A stretch of 6,824 nt of DNA from Nitrospinota bacterium (GTDB taxonomy: Bacteria > Nitrospirota > Nitrospiria > Nitrospirales > UBA8639). Numbering within the stretch: position 1 is the stretch's first letter; each line of letters starts with the position of its first letter. Both the position numbers and the translations under genes were made by a program. The stretch covers positions 1 through 6,824 of the forward strand of contig JADFRB010000107.1 of the NCBI GenBank assembly GCA_022561525.1. Direction: 5' to 3'. Positions 1-6,161 of this stretch are shown here, in pieces. Under the pieces are notes generated by a model, which worked only from the letters and a program-made list of their open reading frames with translations, ran no database searches and was not told the DNA's origin.

Positions 1-632
1 TTCACCACTGTTGGTTTTTGGTAGAGACCATGCGTGGCAGGGAACGGCGGTTTAATTCGCGGTTTGCCCCGCTTGCCTTCCAACGATTCAAGCAACGCGG
101 TTTCCTCCCCACAAATATACGCTCCGGCTCCGGCATGAACATAAATATTAATGGTCACCCCACTCCCATGAATATTTGAACCCAAATGCCCGGCTTGCTT
201 GGCCTCTTCGATGGCGCGTTCTAAGATTTGGGCGCCTACCCGGAATTCGCCTCGTATATAGATATAACTCGTTTCCGCTCCGATGGCGTAACACGTAATC
301 GCCATCCCTTCCAACATCTGATGAGGATCGCGTTCCATGAGCTGTCGATCTTTAAATGTCCCCGGCTCACTTTCGTCCGCGTTACAGCACAGGTACTTCG
401 GCCCCTGGTAATCTTTTGGAAGGAAACTCCACTTCACGCCTGTAGGAAACCCCGCGCCTCCCCGACCACGAAGACCAGATTTTTTGACCATCTCGACGAT
501 GTCGTTCTGCGGAACCCCGGCTAACACCTTCCGAAAAGCCTGATACCCTCCAGTCGCTTCATAGTCTTGAAGCGAACCGGTATACGCGGGGTTACTCATA
601 TTTTTTGTTAAGATTTTTTCAAACGGTTCCAT
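1..632 (-). CDS. nuoF: NADH-quinone oxidoreductase subunit F (NuoF), N-terminal part, cut by the left edge
   Basis: NuoF is the flavoprotein of the complex I peripheral arm; it oxidises NADH through FMN and passes electrons to Fe-S cluster N3. The first 210 residues are present. Visible family motifs are the Gly-rich [11 protein letters not shown] (residues 55-65), [14 protein letters not shown] (83-96), and [19 protein letters not shown] (168-186), followed by the KPPFPA segment. The C-terminal Cys ligands of N3 lie outside the window. The start is the ATG at 632-630: a purine-rich GAAGAGAGA lies 8 nt upstream, and the protein begins [10 protein letters not shown]. The gene follows nuoE in the operon, but a 148-bp repeat insertion (with one target copy) now separates them. 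No frameshift is seen in the visible part. Family identity is sure. Confidence 0.97.
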   Translation of the reverse strand, partial: MEPFEKILTKNMSNPAYTGSLQDYEATGGYQAFRKVLAGVPQNDIVEMVKKSGLRGRGGAGFPTGVKWSFLPKDYQGPKYLCCNADESEPGTFKDRQLMERDPHQMLEGMAITCYAIGAETSYIYIRGEFRVGAQILERAIEEAKQAGHLGSNIHGSGVTINIYVHAGAGAYICGEETALLESLEGKRGKPRIKPPFPATHGLYQKPTVV

Positions 633-640
633 AGCAAATG

Positions 641-649
641 TCTCTCTTC
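641..649 (-). promoter_or_regulatory. Ribosome binding site of nuoF
   Basis: On the minus strand this reads GAAGAGAGA, 8 nt before the nuoF ATG. Its GAAG end is part of the left 8-bp direct repeat (646-653) of the palindromic element next to it, so the insertion stopped just short of destroying the site. It supports the start chosen for nuoF. Confidence 0.6.
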
Positions 650-801
650 AGATGTAACTGCTCAGGTTGCCCCAATTTTGCCTCAGGACAAGGCGCGAGG
701 AGCGGAAAACCGGAGCGTATATGAGATACGTGAGGATTTGAGCACCACAGCAACGCCGTCCTGGGGTAAAAGGGGGGTGACATGAGTAGTTACCTTCAGA
801 T
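646..801. mobile_element. Palindromic MITE-like element with 8-bp target-site duplication, between nuoE and nuoF
   Basis: An inverted repeat occupies 654-793: left arm 654-689 and right arm 758-793 pair at about 28 of 36 positions. The core is 690-757, starting AAGGCGCGAGGA and ending GCAACGCC, with a central tip CGTAT-ATGAG-ATACG at 716-730. The exact octamer CTTCAGAT stands at 646-653 and again at 794-801, immediately outside the arms, as a target-site duplication would. Deleting the element and one octamer leaves nuoE's TAA 20 nt before nuoF's ATG with the ribosome binding site intact. It encodes no protein, so it would have to be moved by an enzyme elsewhere. It shares both core ends with the element at 4345-4507. 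I do not recognise a named family. Confidence 0.8.
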
Positions 802-1319
802 TACCGTGGCTCCGGCACCATATACGGTCCGCTTTTCAACGCACAATCACCGGTTCGTTTTAAATCCTCTAAGATCTGGTCGACTGTTTCTTCCGTTAAG
901 CGCTCGTAGTACTCATCGTTGATTTGCATCATAGGCCCTGTGCCACATGATCCCAGACACTCAACAACGCTGAGCGTGAACAATTTATCCGATGTTGTTT
1001 GGCCAACGGCAATGCCAAGGTGCTGTTGCAGCCACTGGATCAAATGATCCGCCCGAACCAATGCGCACATTAAAGACCGACACACCTGGATGTGAAACTT
1101 TCCAATGGGCTTGAGACTCAACATCGTGTAAAACGTCGCCGTCTCAAACACCTGTGGAGGAGTCAGATCTAAAATCCTAGCGATTTCTTTCATCGCTGAT
1201 TGACTCACGTATCCCTCTTCCTTTTGAGCCAGATTTAACAAAGGCAGTAAGGCCGACCGCTTAATGGGATATCGGCCTAAAAGATCGTCGATATAGTCTT
1301 TATGTTTTTCTACAAGCAT
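801..1319 (-). CDS. nuoE: NADH-quinone oxidoreductase subunit E (NuoE)
   Basis: NuoE is the 24-kDa-type subunit of complex I. It has a helical N-terminal part and a thioredoxin-like [2Fe-2S] domain, carries cluster N1a, and sits against NuoF in the peripheral arm. The protein has 172 residues, a normal length. All four ligands are present in the family spacing: Cys80-x4-Cys85 and Cys121-x3-Cys125 (VVECLGSCG), followed by the usual PMMQIND. The ATG at 1319 is the only reasonable start, since an in-frame stop lies 7 to 9 nt upstream. No clear Shine-Dalgarno sequence is seen; a hairpin-forming heptad repeat begins 11 nt before the ATG. The TAA stop touches the target duplication of the element that separates nuoE from nuoF, so the insertion spared the last codon. 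Confidence 0.97.
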   Translation of the reverse strand: MLVEKHKDYIDDLLGRYPIKRSALLPLLNLAQKEEGYVSQSAMKEIARILDLTPPQVFETATFYTMLSLKPIGKFHIQVCRSLMCALVRADHLIQWLQQHLGIAVGQTTSDKLFTLSVVECLGSCGTGPMMQINDEYYERLTEETVDQILEDLKRTGDCALKSGPYMVPEPR

Positions 1320-1330
1320 GATGATTTATT

Positions 1331-1387
1331 CGTAATGTGTGATCCGTGGCGATCCTTTTTTTTTCGCTTCACGCATTACGCCTCACG
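1331..1387. repeat. Converging heptanucleotide repeats (hairpin) between nuoE and nuoCD
   Basis: Three 7-nt units on the plus strand, CGTAATG, TGTGATC and CGTGGCG (1331-1351), face three units in reverse complement, CTTCACG, CATTACG and CCTCACG (1367-1387). The stretch 1331-1342 pairs with 1369-1380 at 11 of 12 positions, giving a stem whose loop contains nine T's (1356-1364; A's in the operon transcript). The array ends 4 nt from the nuoCD stop and starts 11 nt from the nuoE start, so it fills almost the whole 72-nt gap. The same unit recurs in the next two junctions. The function is unknown. Confidence 0.7.
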
Positions 1388-1391
1388 TTCC

Positions 1392-3143
1392 TCACCGATC
1401 ACATTCGCCCATGACGATATCGTACGTGCCAAAGATTGTAATAATGTCCGAGATCAAATACCCGCGCGCCATAAAATCAAACGCGCCCATATGCACAAAG
1501 GATGGGGAGCGAATTTTCAGTCGATACGGCCTTGGTCCTCCATCGCTGATCAAGAAAAATCCCAATTCTCCTTTGGGCACCTCCGTCCCACAATAGGTCT
1601 CACCTTTGGGTGGCTTGAATCCTTGAGTGAAAATGATGAAATGATGGATCAAGCTTTCCATATCTTGCATGACTTTAGGCTTAGGCGGGGGAATCACTTG
1701 CGGGAGATCTGCTATAATCGGGCCCTCCGGCATTTGCTCCAGACATTGCTCAACAATCCGAGCACTTTGCCGCATTTCTTCCACACGAATCCAGTACCGA
1801 TCGTAGGTGTCTCCATCCTTGCCAACCGGCACATCCCACTCGACTCGATCATACACACCATAGGGCTCGAGTTTCCGTATGTCGTACGCGACTCCTGATC
1901 CACGTAACGTGGGACCGGTCAGCCCAAAATTAATCGCGTCATCGCCAGAAATCACCGCCACACCTTTTGTTCGAGACAGCCAAATACGGTTTGTCTTAAG
2001 AAGAATATCGTATTCCTTCAGATGCTCGGGAAATGTTCGCAGAAATTCTTTGAGCGTTTCGATGAGTTCCGGCGTCAAATCGCTATCCACTCCGCCAATT
2101 CGATAATAATTCACCGTCAAACGTGCACCACAAAGATTTTCAAAGAAATCCAACAACACTTCCCGTTCCCGAAACGTCCAAAAAAACACGGTCATGGCAC
2201 CGATATCCAAGGACTGGGTGCCCAACCAAAACAAATGGCCGATAATACGTTGGATTTCCGCAATAATCGTTCGCACATATTCCGCTCGCTCGGGAATCGT
2301 CACACCAACCAGCTTCTCCACGGCACGCACGTACGCATAGTTATTGGTCATGGCACACGTATAGTCCAAACGATCGGTATGCGGAATTATCTGCATGTAG
2401 TTCAGGCCTTCCGCCAGCTTCTCGACACCACGGTGCAAATAACCCAAATCCGGGATAGCCTTGGTCACTCGCTCACCATCAAGTTCCAGCACAACCCGCA
2501 ACACACCATGCGTGCTCGGATGTTGAGGCCCCATATTTAACAGCATTTCTGTTTTACGTTTCCCACTTCCCGGTGTATCTCCGGCCATGAACACATGCCG
2601 CTGATCATCAGGAATGTCGGCTTCGGTCCATGGACTTGCCGGTTCGTCCAAGCGAGGCAAAAAATCAAAACGGCTCCGCCAACCCTTACCCTCAGTCGGA
2701 AAATCTTTTCGTAAGGGATAACCCTCATCATAGTCCTCCGGCAGAAGGATTCGCCGAAGATCGGGATGCCCATCAAAACGAATGCCCATGAGATCGAACA
2801 CTTCGCGTTCAAGAAAATTGGCCCCTTGCCAAATCGAGGTCACAGTGCCAATCGTGGGGTCATCTTCAGTCACACGCGCTTTCAGGCGGATGCGAGTACA
2901 ATGTGGAAGCGACAGAAATTGGTAAATCACCTCGAAGCGATCGGAATCATCGGGGTAATCGACGGAACAGATATCCGTGATATGATCAAAAGCCATCCCC
3001 GGATCATCATGCAGAAAACGCGCAACATCCACCAGATCCTTCGCACGAATCTTGGCAGACAACTCCCCTCGCTGTGCATCCTCCGTGACTGAGAGGACTG
3101 CTGAGGGAAACCGTTCTTGTAATGTTTCGAGTACGCGATGCAT
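1392..3143 (-). CDS. nuoCD: NADH-quinone oxidoreductase fused subunit C/D (NuoCD)
   Basis: One 583-residue chain combines the 30-kDa and 49-kDa subunits of complex I, as in Escherichia coli. The NuoC part is about residues 1-165 (ITDICSVDYPD at 55-65, EREVFDLMGI at 112-121, RRILLPEDYDEGYPLRKDFP at 130-149). A linker of about 30 residues leads to NuoD (197-583), which begins with EMLLNMGPQHPSTHGVLR and ends with the family's DIVMGECDR. Quinone-site residues matching Thermus Nqo4 His38 and Tyr87 are His212 (THG) and Tyr261 (DRLDY). Arg238 in LHRG matches the arginine of human NDUFS2 that NDUFAF7 dimethylates; a homologue of that enzyme heads this operon. The ATG at 3143 gives a normal NuoC N-terminus, but no good ribosome binding site precedes it, and a heptad repeat begins 7 nt upstream. 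Both halves look intact. Confidence 0.97.
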   Translation of the reverse strand: MHRVLETLQERFPSAVLSVTEDAQRGELSAKIRAKDLVDVARFLHDDPGMAFDHITDICSVDYPDDSDRFEVIYQFLSLPHCTRIRLKARVTEDDPTIGTVTSIWQGANFLEREVFDLMGIRFDGHPDLRRILLPEDYDEGYPLRKDFPTEGKGWRSRFDFLPRLDEPASPWTEADIPDDQRHVFMAGDTPGSGKRKTEMLLNMGPQHPSTHGVLRVVLELDGERVTKAIPDLGYLHRGVEKLAEGLNYMQIIPHTDRLDYTCAMTNNYAYVRAVEKLVGVTIPERAEYVRTIIAEIQRIIGHLFWLGTQSLDIGAMTVFFWTFREREVLLDFFENLCGARLTVNYYRIGGVDSDLTPELIETLKEFLRTFPEHLKEYDILLKTNRIWLSRTKGVAVISGDDAINFGLTGPTLRGSGVAYDIRKLEPYGVYDRVEWDVPVGKDGDTYDRYWIRVEEMRQSARIVEQCLEQMPEGPIIADLPQVIPPPKPKVMQDMESLIHHFIIFTQGFKPPKGETYCGTEVPKGELGFFLISDGGPRPYRLKIRSPSFVHMGAFDFMARGYLISDIITIFGTYDIVMGECDR

Positions 3144-3149
3144 AAAATC

Positions 3150-3308
3150 CGTAAACCGTAATGCGTTAGGCGTGACGCCTTTAACTTCCTATTGATTTAT
3201 CCTGCCAAATCGTCCTATGGGGCATTAACCGTTATCCGTGAAGTGCTATGCTTAAAATGGTGAAACGGCTTTTTTTTACAGTTCACGCATCCCGGTTCAC
3301 GGGTTACG
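3150..3308. repeat. Converging heptanucleotide repeats bounding the nuoCD/nuoB gap
   Basis: The 171-nt gap has plus-sense units CGTAAAC, CGTAATG, CGTTAGG and CGTGACG at 3150-3177, and reverse-complement units GTTCACG, CATCCCG, GTTCACG and GGTTACG at 3281-3308. Two further plus-sense units, CGTTATC and CGTGAAG, with a degenerate third, lie at 3230-3250. The end arrays are in heptad register and could pair imperfectly around a loop of about 100 nt. A run of eight T's sits at 3270-3277. The arrays reach within 6 nt of both the nuoCD start and the nuoB stop. No ORF or known RNA family is evident in the middle. Confidence 0.6.
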
Positions 3309-3314
3309 TAGTAA

Positions 3315-3794
3315 TTATTTCACGAAAACTTTTTCCTTTTGAATCTTCTCTTGCAGCTTGATCAACCCATCGAGCAACGCTTCTGGCCGCGGAGGGCAGC
3401 CCGCAATATAGATATCGACCGGAACAATCTGATCCACCCCTTGGACCACACTATAACTATTGTAGTGATTCCCAGAAGTCGCACAGGACCCCATAGAAAT
3501 GACATAGCGCGGTTCGGCCATTTGGTCATAAATACGACGAATGACGGGTGCCATTTTCCGACACACCGTACCAGCGACAATCATGACATCTGATTGTCGC
3601 GGCGAAGCTCGAAACACGCCTGCCCCAAAACGATCGATGTCATACCGAGAAGACGCCGTCGCGATCATTTCAATGGCACAACACGCTAATCCAAATGTCA
3701 TGGGCCACAAGGCCGACTTCCGACACCAACTCACCATAAAATCGAGATTGGTGGTTACGATATTGGGTTCAAACTGTCGTTCAAGAATACCCAT
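3315..3794 (-). CDS. nuoB: NADH-quinone oxidoreductase subunit B (NuoB)
   Basis: NuoB (PSST type) holds cluster N2, the last Fe-S centre before quinone, at the contact with NuoD. The protein has 159 residues, normal for the short bacterial form. The ligand pattern is complete: adjacent Cys38-Cys39 in GLACCAIEM, Cys104 in [10 protein letters not shown], and Cys133 in [13 protein letters not shown]; the intervals of 65 and 29 residues match E. coli NuoB. The segment [27 protein letters not shown] (49-75) is also typical. The ATG at 3794 is preceded by GAAGGG about 10 nt upstream. A five-unit heptad array starts 14 nt upstream of the start codon, so leader folding could affect its translation; that last point is inference. 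Confidence 0.98.
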   Translation of the reverse strand: MGILERQFEPNIVTTNLDFMVSWCRKSALWPMTFGLACCAIEMIATASSRYDIDRFGAGVFRASPRQSDVMIVAGTVCRKMAPVIRRIYDQMAEPRYVISMGSCATSGNHYNSYSVVQGVDQIVPVDIYIAGCPPRPEALLDGLIKLQEKIQKEKVFVK

Positions 3795-3807
3795 ATATAA
3801 AACCCTT

Positions 3808-3901
3808 CATGAGGCGTAATCCGTAATGCGTGAGGGGTGACACAAAAAGATGGAAAGAAAAATAGCTCTTTCACATTACGCATCACGCTTTACGGATACC
3901 G
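3808..3901. repeat. Converging heptanucleotide repeats (long hairpin) between nuoB and nuoA
   Basis: Five plus-sense units, CATGAGG, CGTAATC, CGTAATG, CGTGAGG and GGTGACA, run without gaps over 3808-3842. Four reverse-complement units, CATTACG, CATCACG, CTTTACG and GATACCG, run over 3874-3901. The stretch around 3820-3840 pairs well with 3874-3896, giving a stem of about 20 bp with a few mismatches and a loop of about 35 nt. The right array ends 3 nt from the nuoA stop codon. This is the clearest of the three heptad hairpins in the operon. Confidence 0.7.
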
Positions 3902-3904
3902 ATA

Positions 3905-4276
3905 TTAATCCCACTCCAACGCACCTTTTTTCCAGACATACCAATAACCAACCACGAGGATAGCGATAAACAATCCCATTTCAATAAGTCCCAACAGACC
4001 CAGCTTTTTAAAAGCCACGGCCCATGGGAACATGAAGACGATTTCAATATCAAAAATCACGAACAGCATCGCGATGATGTAATACCGCATGGGAAATTGA
4101 ATGCGAGCATCCGAAAACAACGGGCTGCCGCTTTCGTAAGGAAGGAGCTTGGCTCGATAGGGCCGACTCGGACGCACGAACAATCCGATCACCAGGGAAA
4201 CCACGCCAAAGGCAATCCCAATACCAATAAAGATCACGATGGGAATATAATTTAATGGAACGGCTTCACTACCCAT
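3905..4276 (-). CDS. nuoA: NADH-quinone oxidoreductase subunit A (NuoA)
   Basis: NuoA (ND3) is a small membrane subunit at the junction of the membrane and peripheral arms, lining the route from the quinone site to the proton channels. It has 123 residues with three hydrophobic segments, about 11-34, 64-88 and 95-115. The family signature is plain: LLPYESGSP in the first loop, then FPMRYYIIAMLFVIFDIEIVFMFPWA with the conserved Asp and Glu of FDIE. Residue 49 is Ser where proteobacterial and mitochondrial versions have Cys (YECG); Ser is also found in the Thermus protein, so this is not a defect. The ATG at 4276 has an AAGG 12 nt upstream, a weak site. The upstream gap to the methyltransferase gene is mostly a palindromic repeat. 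Confidence 0.97.
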   Translation of the reverse strand: MGSEAVPLNYIPIVIFIGIGIAFGVVSLVIGLFVRPSRPYRAKLLPYESGSPLFSDARIQFPMRYYIIAMLFVIFDIEIVFMFPWAVAFKKLGLLGLIEMGLFIAILVVGYWYVWKKGALEWD

Positions 4277-4344
4277 GTTTAATCAACCTTGGCAATGAAT
4301 GTACGCGCGAACACAAAAATATTAATTTGCACATCCCACCGGAG

Positions 4345-4507
4345 TAAGGGTTCGCGCAAAAATAATTTTCCATGTTTGGGTGTTGAGACACCTGTCTGGC
4401 AAGGCGCGAGGACTGCGCATACTCCTCATATGGAAAGGACGAGCAACGCCGCCAGACAGGATGGATCGACGCTCAAACATGGGAAGCTATTCTTGCGCGA
4501 GCCCTAA
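4345..4507. mobile_element. Palindromic MITE-like element between midA and nuoA
   Basis: Arms 4348-4400 and 4451-4504 form an inverted repeat with about 80 percent pairing, for example CATGTTTG against CAAACATG, ending inward in CCTGTCTGGC / GCCAGACAGG. The core 4401-4450 begins AAGGCGCGAGGA and ends GCAACGCC, the same ends as in the nuoE/nuoF element, with a short central inverted repeat CATA (4418-4421) / TATG (4429-4432). A TAA triplet lies just outside each arm (4345-4347 and 4505-4507); this may be a 3-bp target duplication, but it is too short to prove. The right arm overlaps the last 32 bases of the methyltransferase gene. No protein is encoded. Confidence 0.7.
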
Positions 4508-5666
4508 GCACATGTTCAAAAAACGGCCGATGCCGAAGAGCCTGCAGTGTGGGGACTTCCAACCCTTTGTGTTGGATCAACACCTTGAATGTCGTGCCCA
4601 TCCCCTCAGGCCGTAACAGTTGCACTACAGCCTGCACCTCGTCGGACTCTTGATCATATTCGGCGACCATTTCATCAATACCCAGGCTCATGAAGAAATG
4701 CATGAGATTGGTAAACCCCGTGAGCGACAACCCAGCCTGTTCACCAACCAGGGCCAAGCTTGAAAAATTCACATGCGCGGTCATGTCCTGTTCACCAATC
4801 CGTTCATAGGGATTGGTCGCCACCGTATGACGGTAATAACACAGGAGTGTTCCATCTTTTCTCACGGGGGAAACGTAATCCTGACTCGTATGTCCATAAT
4901 CGATAGTGACCACCACCCCACGACGCAACACACGCGCCACCTGCTGCATCCAGTCCACCGCATTCAGATTGATTTCCGTGGTAAACCCAACAGGCAAGTC
5001 AACATCGAGAGCTTTGAGCGAATTCGACAACTCATCGGTTGAAGGGGCTTCAAGTTGCTCGACAAACTGGCCACCCACATGGTTGACATAGATTTCTTTC
5101 AATCCTTCACTGGTCATGCGAACTCGATGGACCGGGAACGCATCCACCAATTCATTCGACAACACCATGCCTACCAAAGAGTCGTCGTCCAACACTCCGA
5201 GATTTGATGCCCACATAATCTTTGCCGTTTTGGAATTGGCCTCCAACATCCGTTCCTGAAGCCTTCGTAGATAGGGACTACTCTCCACCAAGATGATGGA
5301 AAGCCTAGCACACAGTCCAGGATCGATTCGCGTCACTTCATCTAACACATCCTTCATAAATCGGCCTTCTCCCGGTCCCATCTCAAGAAGCGTGAATTCC
5401 GTAGGCTGCTCTAACAGTTCATCAATCTCTTGCAACTGACGAGCAAGACACTTGGCGAGGAAAGGAGACAGACACGGAGCAGTGTAATAATCTCCCCCAT
5501 CCATCCCTATTGGTGAATCGGAATTTTCTCCGCTACAACGATCGCCCCCTGTCATATAATACCCATAGTCTGGATCATACAGAGCCATCTCCATAAACTG
5601 GGCAAAGGTAAGCGGATGACCCGCTTCACGGATACGAGAAGAAATTTTTTGTGATAATGGAGTCAC
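4473..5666 (-). CDS. midA: MidA/NDUFAF7-family SAM-dependent methyltransferase, likely complex I assembly factor
   Basis: The 397-residue protein belongs to the DUF185 (COG1565) family. Landmarks in order: FAQFMEMALYDPDYGYY (21-37), GGDYYTAPCLSPF (57-69), SAM motif LLEMGPGEG (93-101), SNELVDAFPVHRV (170-182), IDYGH (255-259), GTLLCYYRHT (272-281) and DMTAHVNFSSL (294-304). The eukaryotic member NDUFAF7 dimethylates an arginine of NDUFS2 early in complex I assembly. Its place as first gene before nuoA points to the same job here, with Arg238 of NuoCD as the predicted target; this is inference. The start is GTG at 5666-5664, with GGAA 7 nt upstream. A low-complexity insert (about 43-56) precedes the GDYYT motif. 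The last residues, about RARIASHV, are encoded by the arm of a palindromic repeat, so the native C-terminus has probably been replaced. Confidence 0.9.
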   Translation of the reverse strand: MTPLSQKISSRIREAGHPLTFAQFMEMALYDPDYGYYMTGGDRCSGENSDSPIGMDGGDYYTAPCLSPFLAKCLARQLQEIDELLEQPTEFTLLEMGPGEGRFMKDVLDEVTRIDPGLCARLSIILVESSPYLRRLQERMLEANSKTAKIMWASNLGVLDDDSLVGMVLSNELVDAFPVHRVRMTSEGLKEIYVNHVGGQFVEQLEAPSTDELSNSLKALDVDLPVGFTTEINLNAVDWMQQVARVLRRGVVVTIDYGHTSQDYVSPVRKDGTLLCYYRHTVATNPYERIGEQDMTAHVNFSSLALVGEQAGLSLTGFTNLMHFFMSLGIDEMVAEYDQESDEVQAVVQLLRPEGMGTTFKVLIQHKGLEVPTLQALRHRPFFEHVLRARARIASHV

Positions 5667-5705
5667 AATAATTCCAAAAAAATCGAGGGCTTAAGACACA
5701 AACCA

Positions 5706-5748
5706 TCCTCTAGGACCCATAAGCCTAGGTCCATAGGGGTAAGGAGGA
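5706..5748 (-). promoter_or_regulatory. Possible hairpin in the midA-nuo leader
   Basis: GGACC (5713-5717) pairs with GGTCC (5728-5732) around a 10-nt loop, and TCCTC (5706-5710) pairs with GAGGA (5744-5748) outside it. An imperfect direct repeat, CTAGGACCCATA and CTAGGTCCATA, spans the same bases. If the candidate promoter at 5751-5780 is real, this fold begins near the transcript 5' end. I match it to no known riboswitch or RNA family. Confidence 0.25.
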
Positions 5749-5750
5749 AT

Positions 5751-5780
5751 ACCTTAGCTTCCAATCCAGGGAATAGTCAA
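5751..5780 (-). promoter_or_regulatory. Candidate sigma-70 promoter for midA-nuoABCDEF
   Basis: On the minus strand, TTGACT (5780-5775) is followed 18 nt later by TAAGGT (5756-5751). The -35 box is strong and the -10 box is mediocre. Transcription would begin near 5744, giving a leader of about 78 nt before the GTG of midA. It is the best minus-strand match I noticed between midA and the upstream terminator, judged by eye only. Confidence 0.35.
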
Positions 5781-6046
5781 GAGAAGAGAGCATTGCAGCA
5801 ATACGGGAAAGTGAGAAAAATCAATACTTTGGGTCGCATGAGAACTCCGCAGCACGCTCACGGAATATCAAAAAATTGAAGAATGCGATTTGAAGAATTG
5901 GGTCAGAAAAAATTTCTTGAAATACGTTTTTTGCAGGTGTGGTTTGGGAATGACAGTACTAATGGTATCTGACTATAGTTTTCTTTTTGGCCCGCGCTGG
6001 TCCCAAGAGCCTTGGCGAGTCAAAACCCTCAAAAATAGGTCTTTTG

Positions 6047-6094
6047 AAAAAGTCCCCCTGTCCTGTCGGCAAGAACCCACCAAGTACAGGGGGA
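6047..6094 (-). terminator. Rho-independent terminator of the SmbP-like gene
   Basis: TCCCCCTGT (6053-6061) and ACAGGGGGA (6086-6094) form a perfect 9-bp GC-rich stem with a 24-nt loop. On the minus strand it is followed, after one C, by five T's (6051-6047). It lies about 70 nt beyond the stop of the SmbP-like gene and before the midA operon's candidate promoter, separating the two transcription units. The loop is longer than usual, which lowers confidence. Confidence 0.55.
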
Positions 6095-6161
6095 GCCTTC
6101 ACAAAGGTTTCGAGCCCTCCCTCTAAGATTGGGAGGTTTGAACTCTTACCTGTGGTGTGGA

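Larger units (their letters stand above)
5667..6161. other. Non-coding stretch between midA and the SmbP-like gene
   Basis: No convincing gene is present in these 495 bases. From left to right it holds the short midA leader, a possible hairpin (5706-5748), a possible minus-strand promoter (5751-5780), an A/T-rich part (about 5870-5930) containing the palindrome ATTTCTTGAAAT, and the likely terminator of the SmbP-like gene (6047-6094). A further small inverted repeat, CCTCCC (6116-6121) with GGGAGG (6131-6136), has no T-run behind it. A 78-codon plus-strand frame at 5890-6126 has no family resemblance and overlaps the terminator, so I do not call it a gene. Confidence 0.6.

Noticed and set aside
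1302..1898. 198-codon plus-strand frame across the nuoE/nuoCD gap and the 3' part of nuoCD
   Set aside because: It is antisense to nuoCD, shows no family resemblance and has no ribosome binding site; it is a shadow of the real gene.
2022..2540. 172-codon plus-strand frame within nuoCD
   Set aside because: It lies fully antisense to the conserved NuoD domain and its translation has an unnatural His/Gln-rich look; shadow frame.
3270..3277. T-run after nuoB as a terminator
   Set aside because: On the coding (minus) strand this is an A-run and no stem abuts it, so it cannot be a rho-independent terminator for the operon.
3150..3308. Heptad arrays as a CRISPR
   Set aside because: Units are 7 nt, contiguous and degenerate, with no spacers of regular length and no cas genes.
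4128..4130. Ser49 in NuoA where many homologues have Cys, as a possible loss of function
   Set aside because: Ser at this loop position also occurs in the Thermus homologue, so it is a normal variant.
5890..6126. 78-codon plus-strand frame between midA and the SmbP-like gene
   Set aside because: No recognisable domain, no good ribosome binding site, and it runs through the likely terminator stem.
6095..6150. tRNA-like T-arm strings (GGTTTCGAGCCC and GGTTTGAACTC)
   Set aside because: No acceptor, D or anticodon stems can be built around them on either strand; chance resemblance.
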